DNA from: Diphasiastrum complanatum
Lineage: Eukaryota; Streptophyta; Lycopodiopsida; Lycopodiales; Lycopodiaceae
Assembly (NCBI GenBank): GCA_029204225.1
Contig: CM055095.1
Coordinates: 30,505,538 to 30,569,537, forward strand
Direction: 5' to 3'
Length of the DNA: 64,000 nucleotides
A model generated the notes under the pieces. That model saw only the letters and a program-made list of their open reading frames with translations. It was not told the origin of the DNA and made no database searches. The translations under genes and the position numbers were made by a program. This document shows, one piece after another, positions 60,001 to 64,000 of this stretch (position 1 is the first letter of the stretch; each line of letters starts with the position of its first letter).

Positions 60001-61445
60001 CAGGGGCTGCATCGGCAGAGTGATATTTTTTTGTTCACTTTCCAAGCTGCTCCGACATGGAGTACTTCATTAGATTCTTCAAATACGGCACAAAAAAGTG
60101 GTCCTTGATGTGTTCAGCTTGAGTTTTGGCTTTTGTGCTAATATTTCTTTTGCTTGTGGCACCAATTTCAAGAACTCTCCTAACAAAATATTGATCTTAC
60201 TAGACAAAATATTCATGAGCAATTCTGTTTGTGGTGCATCCGATTCAGTCATCTTGAAGGGTTCTTCATGATGATGCAACTGAACATTCATATCTGTGCG
60301 TGGATTAGTCGGTGGTTGCACTGGTGAAGAATGAACTTTGACTGTTGCTCTAACAGCTTCAAGCTCCTCCTCTTTTTGCAAATGTTTAAGCCACTGTCTC
60401 ATATCCTGATATCTTCTTTTTTCTGCATGAAGATTTGGATAGACTCCACATGCTGTTCGTATATCAGTTAATGGTATAGAATCAGTAGGTACTGGAACTG
60501 CTACGGGTTCTTTAAGCTTATGTGCTCTCGACGAAGGTTCAACAATGTTATTTTTGGTAAAAACTTTCTAATCATGTTTTTCTCACAAATTCTATGGAAA
60601 TAACCTTCGCCAAACTCTCAGACTGAGAATCTGACACAGATAAAGCTAGGGTAGAACCTGGCAAAGGTTCCTGACACATAAAAACACAGTTTTTGTAGTT
60701 TGACGAGGGTAAAAATAGGAGTTTTCTATGATAGTGATAAAATGAATGTTTGTCGAACTCAAAATAATAATTTACTATGAATAAAATAATTTGAAAACTC
60801 GGCGAAGGTTCTGGAGAAGAATCAAGAGTAATATTGGTATTTTTGTAAAAAAGAGATTTTTTTTGACAATATGACAACTGATCGTCTGAGAAAACCTTCT
60901 ATTTTTGATATTATTCTTCGTTGACATGGCAATAGGTAGGATCTGAATCACACCTATGCTCAGTGAATCGGACAAGGTTTTTTTTTTCTATATTTTTAGG
61001 GTTTTAGTGATTTTTTGGTATTTTTTTGGTGGTTTTTCTGATGTTTGGAAATCTGTTCGGAAGGATTGTTCACCCTTCAGACTGAAGGTTCTGTGATCAA
61101 AACCAAAGGTGCCTGCAACTTGACAAACTTTTTTTGACAAAGAGCAAAAAGTTATCAGCTCTAATAATGATTTTTGTCTCCTTCTGACCAAAATCTGACA
61201 GATTTTATTGATTTTTGTCATTTTTTTTATATCTCAGATCCAAATGGATCTTAAGATTGGTGATCTAAATAGCTTTTCCTGTTCCAAAATAAGATTAGAT
61301 TTTAAACGACCAAATCCACTCAAATTAGGCAAAATCACTCCCAAACTAATCCTAAATGCAGATTTAACACTATTCATGTCGCAACAAGATGCCTAATACA
61401 AGTTAACCATCCAACAACATGCTACAAACTGAAAAATTGGCTAGC
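60001..61445 (-). pseudogene. Asp-tRNA-primed Ty3/gypsy leader with gag-region remnant
   Basis: On the minus strand the order is primer site (61446-61463), about 1 kb of untranslated leader with repeated CGAAGGTTC/GAACCTTCG-like strings (near 60530, 60605, 60665, 60805, 61085), then a coding remnant at 60402-60079: MRQWLKHLQKEEELEAVRAT, MNVQLHHHEEPFKMTESDAP and LLGEFLKLVPQAKEILAQKP. The last block matches the gypsy remnant near 22.6 kb. The capsid and zinc knuckles seen there are deleted here. The left end is cut at about 60001 by copia family B. Confidence 0.65.
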
Positions 61446-61463
61446 TCCCCGGCAATGGCACCA
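61446..61463 (-). other. Primer-binding site for Asp tRNA, with two decay changes
   Basis: The minus strand reads TGGTGCCATTGCCGGGGA. The plant tRNA-Asp(GUC)-complementary site is TGGCGCCGTTGCCGGGGA. Both differences are at CpG positions (C-to-T and G-to-A). Confidence 0.8.
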
Positions 61464-61467
61464 AAAC

Positions 61468-61880
61468 TGTAGTGGGTTTCTTTCCTTGCCTATCCTCAAC
61501 CCAAGATCCAATCAATCACAACTAGAAAACTGTGTTTATCCACGCAGAGTATTTACGCGAGATCCGACACTTAATCAATTTTTCAAAATTTTGTCTGCGT
61601 AAAACATCCACGCCAAAAAAATTTAGACACGTCTCCGGCGAGTCTACCAGTGTTTTTCTGACACAGCGCCGAGAAATTTATGCGCGTGGATTATCCACAC
61701 AAAATTGAATTTTGAAAATTCCGGCAACTGTTTGAGAAGGAAGGTTGGCGATGTCAGAAAGCAGTATTCGCGTGGATAATTCGCGCGTGGATTATCTACG
61801 CATATTTCAGTTTGTTCATCGGACCGGACCGGAAGTTAAAGATATCCACGCGTGGATATCTTCTGCATGGATTATCTACA
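61468..61880 (-). mobile_element. LTR of the Asp-primed gypsy element, outer end unresolved
   Basis: On the minus strand it ends CCCACTACA at 61468, four bases from the primer site. It contains several GTGGATTATC/GATAATCCAC modules and a 20-bp perfect palindrome at 61841-61860. The outer terminus is not identified; 61880 is a minimum extent. Confidence 0.6.
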
Positions 61881-61883
61881 CAA

Positions 61884-62085
61884 TTTTTTTTTGCATGTTG
61901 ATAATGACATGAAATTAGTTAAATAAATATATTTCTAAAGTGAATTATATTATGATGAGGTTATATTTTTTTTTTCTAAAGTGAATTATATTATGATGAG
62001 GTTTTTTTTTTTTTTTTTTTGCATGTTGATAATGAGATGGAATTAGTTAAATAAATTTTTTTCTAAAGTGAACTATATCATGATG
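61884..62085. repeat. AT-rich tandem/direct repeat with poly-T
   Basis: Three diverged copies of TCTAAAGTGAATTATATTATG (at about 61930, 61975, 62058) and two of GCATGTTGATAATGA (about 61893, 62021), separated by poly-T runs of 10-20 bases. Confidence 0.85.
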
Positions 62086-62597
62086 TTCCTAGATGATTGG
62101 GATTTTTTATGATGTCGGCCACTTACTTTTGTAAGATAGTTGACTCGAGCTACCAAGAGGGTAATTATGCATGATCTAAGGCCTTGATAGCCAGGGGTTT
62201 AAGGTCTACCCTAATGGCACTCTACCTAATCTCATATCCGAGATCATTTGATATGGATTGAGAGCTCATTTTGTACATACTTTGAGAGATTATCAAGAGA
62301 TGGTGATTTTGGCAAGTTTGCTCTTTAATGAGGAATTGATGAATGATGAATGTGATATTTTTTGTGTCTAATGAATAGATCTGAATCTGAACAAAGTATT
62401 ATACTTTCCACGTGTGTGACATGATGTGAAGATCAATTATTTCTAGTTTTATTGTGGTATTCAAAAGCTCTTGCCAATTAGATGCAAAATAGGTTGAATT
62501 GTGTGCTAGATTTCTATCTTTTAGATATAAGTGAAACCTTTGATGCTTTTTCAATGTTTTAGTATCCAGATGAGGTTCATAACCTCTGATTCTAACA
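62086..62597 (+). mobile_element. Copia LTR, right end defined, left end unresolved
   Basis: Ends GATTCTAACA at 62597 immediately before a perfect primer site. No matching TGTTAGAATC start was found. A candidate start TGTGAAGATC at 62425 would give a very short LTR. Both are uncertain. Confidence 0.5.
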
Positions 62598-62609
62598 TGG
62601 TATCAGAGC
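62598..62609 (+). other. Primer-binding site for initiator Met tRNA
   Basis: TGGTATCAGAGC, perfect, directly after the AACA LTR end. Confidence 0.87.
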
Positions 62610-62799
62610 CCAAATGCAACCATCAAGGCTCAAATACAAGGAAGAGAGAAGCAATTACAAGTTGATATTGTTTAATTATTATTGCCCTTATTACTACCTT
62701 AAGTTTGATGATGTTCCTTCAAGTGTGAATGAAACTGTAGCAACAAAAGAGTGATTTGATGTAATGAAAAGTGAATATATGATGCATTGTTTGAGATAC

Positions 62800-62965
62800 T
62801 TGTAAAATTATTGATCCTCCATCAAAGATACAAAATGTTACTGTTTGCAAATGGGTCTTTAAGATCAAGCTTAATCAAGATGGTAGTGTGAACAATTATA
62901 AAACAAGACTAGTTGCCAAGGGATATGCTCAATTCAAGGGGATTGACTATGATGAAACACTTGAT
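62800..62965 (+). pseudogene. Copia RT N-terminal fragment
   Basis: Plus strand reads [40 protein letters not shown] and [11 protein letters not shown], the start of the copia RVT_2 domain, including the KWVFK and RLVAKGY hallmarks. It lies only about 200 bases from the primer site, so gag, protease and integrase were deleted. Stops follow and no YVDD is present. Confidence 0.8.
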
Positions 62966-64000
62966 TTTGTCATAGTTTGTGGTGGTGATTTCATTAACTC
63001 ACATGGTTTTAGTGATTTACTGTCTTTGCAACATTTGTTAAAAAATGGAAATTTTCTTGGAATATGAAGCCGTACATCTATCTTCACCAACATTATCTCC
63101 AAAAAAATGGGATTGAAGTCAAACTATGTCTATTCTTTTCACTTACTTGACCATAAATGAGATTCTATTTTGGCTAAATAACAATCATTTGAGATGTTGT
63201 ATAATGGACACTTGGCAAGAACGAGTTCATTTATTTCGAGAATATCTACATTATTCCACAAGATTTTTTTTGCAATGACATCGATGGAAATATAGTTGTA
63301 AACGTCTCCTAGGCGATCAAAATTGCTGTGAGGGTATGGCAAAGGACAATCTATTTTAAACACCTGTGAAATTAGAACCACACTTTCAGTATTTGAGTTT
63401 TCGATATGTTTGAAAATAGTGATTTTTGCATGTGTTTTTCAATCAGATCGACTAAACAAGATATGGTGGTTTGTAGCTCAAGTTGAACCACGTTCATGAC
63501 GAGTATTTGAGGTGCAAATGTTGAGAATGAAATGGAAAACCTTCATTTTAACTATGAGATTGAGCTACCTAGAGATGTAGTAAATTGTCAAACCATACTT
63601 GAAGCACCCACTTCCATAGATGTTGAGAATAGAAATTCTAATAGTCAGGATGATGAAATAATTTTTAAAAGTGGTTAGTCATGACGATTCACAACATCCA
63701 TGGCCAAACTAGTCTCAAATTTATGGGCCACTTTTTTTCAATTTGTGTTGCGGCCATGCTACCACATGCTATCCTCATGATGCCACCATTGGATCTATGT
63801 GTGACATGCCAATCCATGAGTTCACTTCAATGAATTCCAACAAAATATGTGTTGGATTCAAGACAAGACGGGCATATGGAGCAAAATATTGATGGCATTT
63901 TGGTTTTTGTGCACATTCCTATAGTAAGGATGTCCATGTTGTTGGATTATTCTATTATCGAAGTGATTCATCCAAATAATCGATCTTTAATCTTCGTCCA
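62966..64000. other. Unrecognised sequence to the window end
   Basis: No supported gene. A minus-strand 80-residue ORF at 63139-63381 has no recognisable domain, and the plus strand near 63520-63680 has a short open stretch (ENEMENLHFNYEIELPRD). Probably decayed copia pol. Confidence 0.35.

Noticed and set aside
63139-63381. Minus-strand 80-residue ORF as a gene
   Set aside because: No recognisable domain, AT-rich, next to copia debris; insufficient support.

Overview
This window looks like gene-poor, retrotransposon-rich nuclear DNA from a land plant with a large genome. Three things point to a plant: Ty1/copia elements whose primer-binding sites match initiator-Met tRNA (TGGTATCAGAGC), a Ty3/gypsy element whose primer site matches Asp tRNA, and a plant-type F-box/kelch gene. 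Many stops and mismatches in the elements are C-to-T or G-to-A changes, as expected from decay of methylated DNA. Long (CT)n/(GA)n tracts and a LINE reverse-transcriptase tail of a type I associate with algae, bryophytes and ferns hint at a fern or other non-seed plant. That lineage call is inference only.

Layout. 1-18.9 kb is a mosaic of broken elements in both orientations: copia family A pieces with a separate 649-bp LTR (1894-2542), a gypsy integrase piece with an unidentified coiled-coil ORF (4.0-5.9 kb), a copia pol with its 3' end (6.2-8.8 kb), a gypsy/copia chimera (10.1-12.3 kb), and two head-to-head copia elements (12.5-15.2 kb minus, 15.2-18.9 kb plus). 18.9-21.7 kb holds diverged repeats and a 127-bp (CT)n tract. 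21.7-25.4 kb is a minus-strand gypsy gag with an unusual repeated leader. 26.7-27.9 kb is a LINE remnant. 28.2-29.4 kb is an apparently intact F-box/kelch gene. 29.4-33.7 kb is non-coding, with small repeats and a possible MITE. 33.8-38.3 kb is an eight-exon MULE-derived SWIM-zinc-finger gene on the minus strand; its phases join cleanly into 1,243 residues. 38.4-49.7 kb contains a truncated LTR element inside palindromic DNA, microsatellites, a minus-strand copia pol, and a possible captured host-gene fragment.

49.7-60.0 kb is the most unusual structure. It is a head-to-tail array of a defective copia family (family B) in which successive units share LTRs. The array is broken by a 5'-truncated chromodomain gypsy element and ends with an inverted copy of the same LTR. 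60.0-61.5 kb is a second leader and gag remnant of the Asp-primed gypsy type with its LTR; 62.6-63.0 kb is one more copia LTR end with primer site and an RT scrap.

Only two host genes are well supported (F-box/kelch and MULE-SWIM). No bacterial-type systems, rRNA genes or CRISPR arrays were seen. The element families interact structurally, by nesting, LTR recombination and chimera formation, rather than as a pathway.
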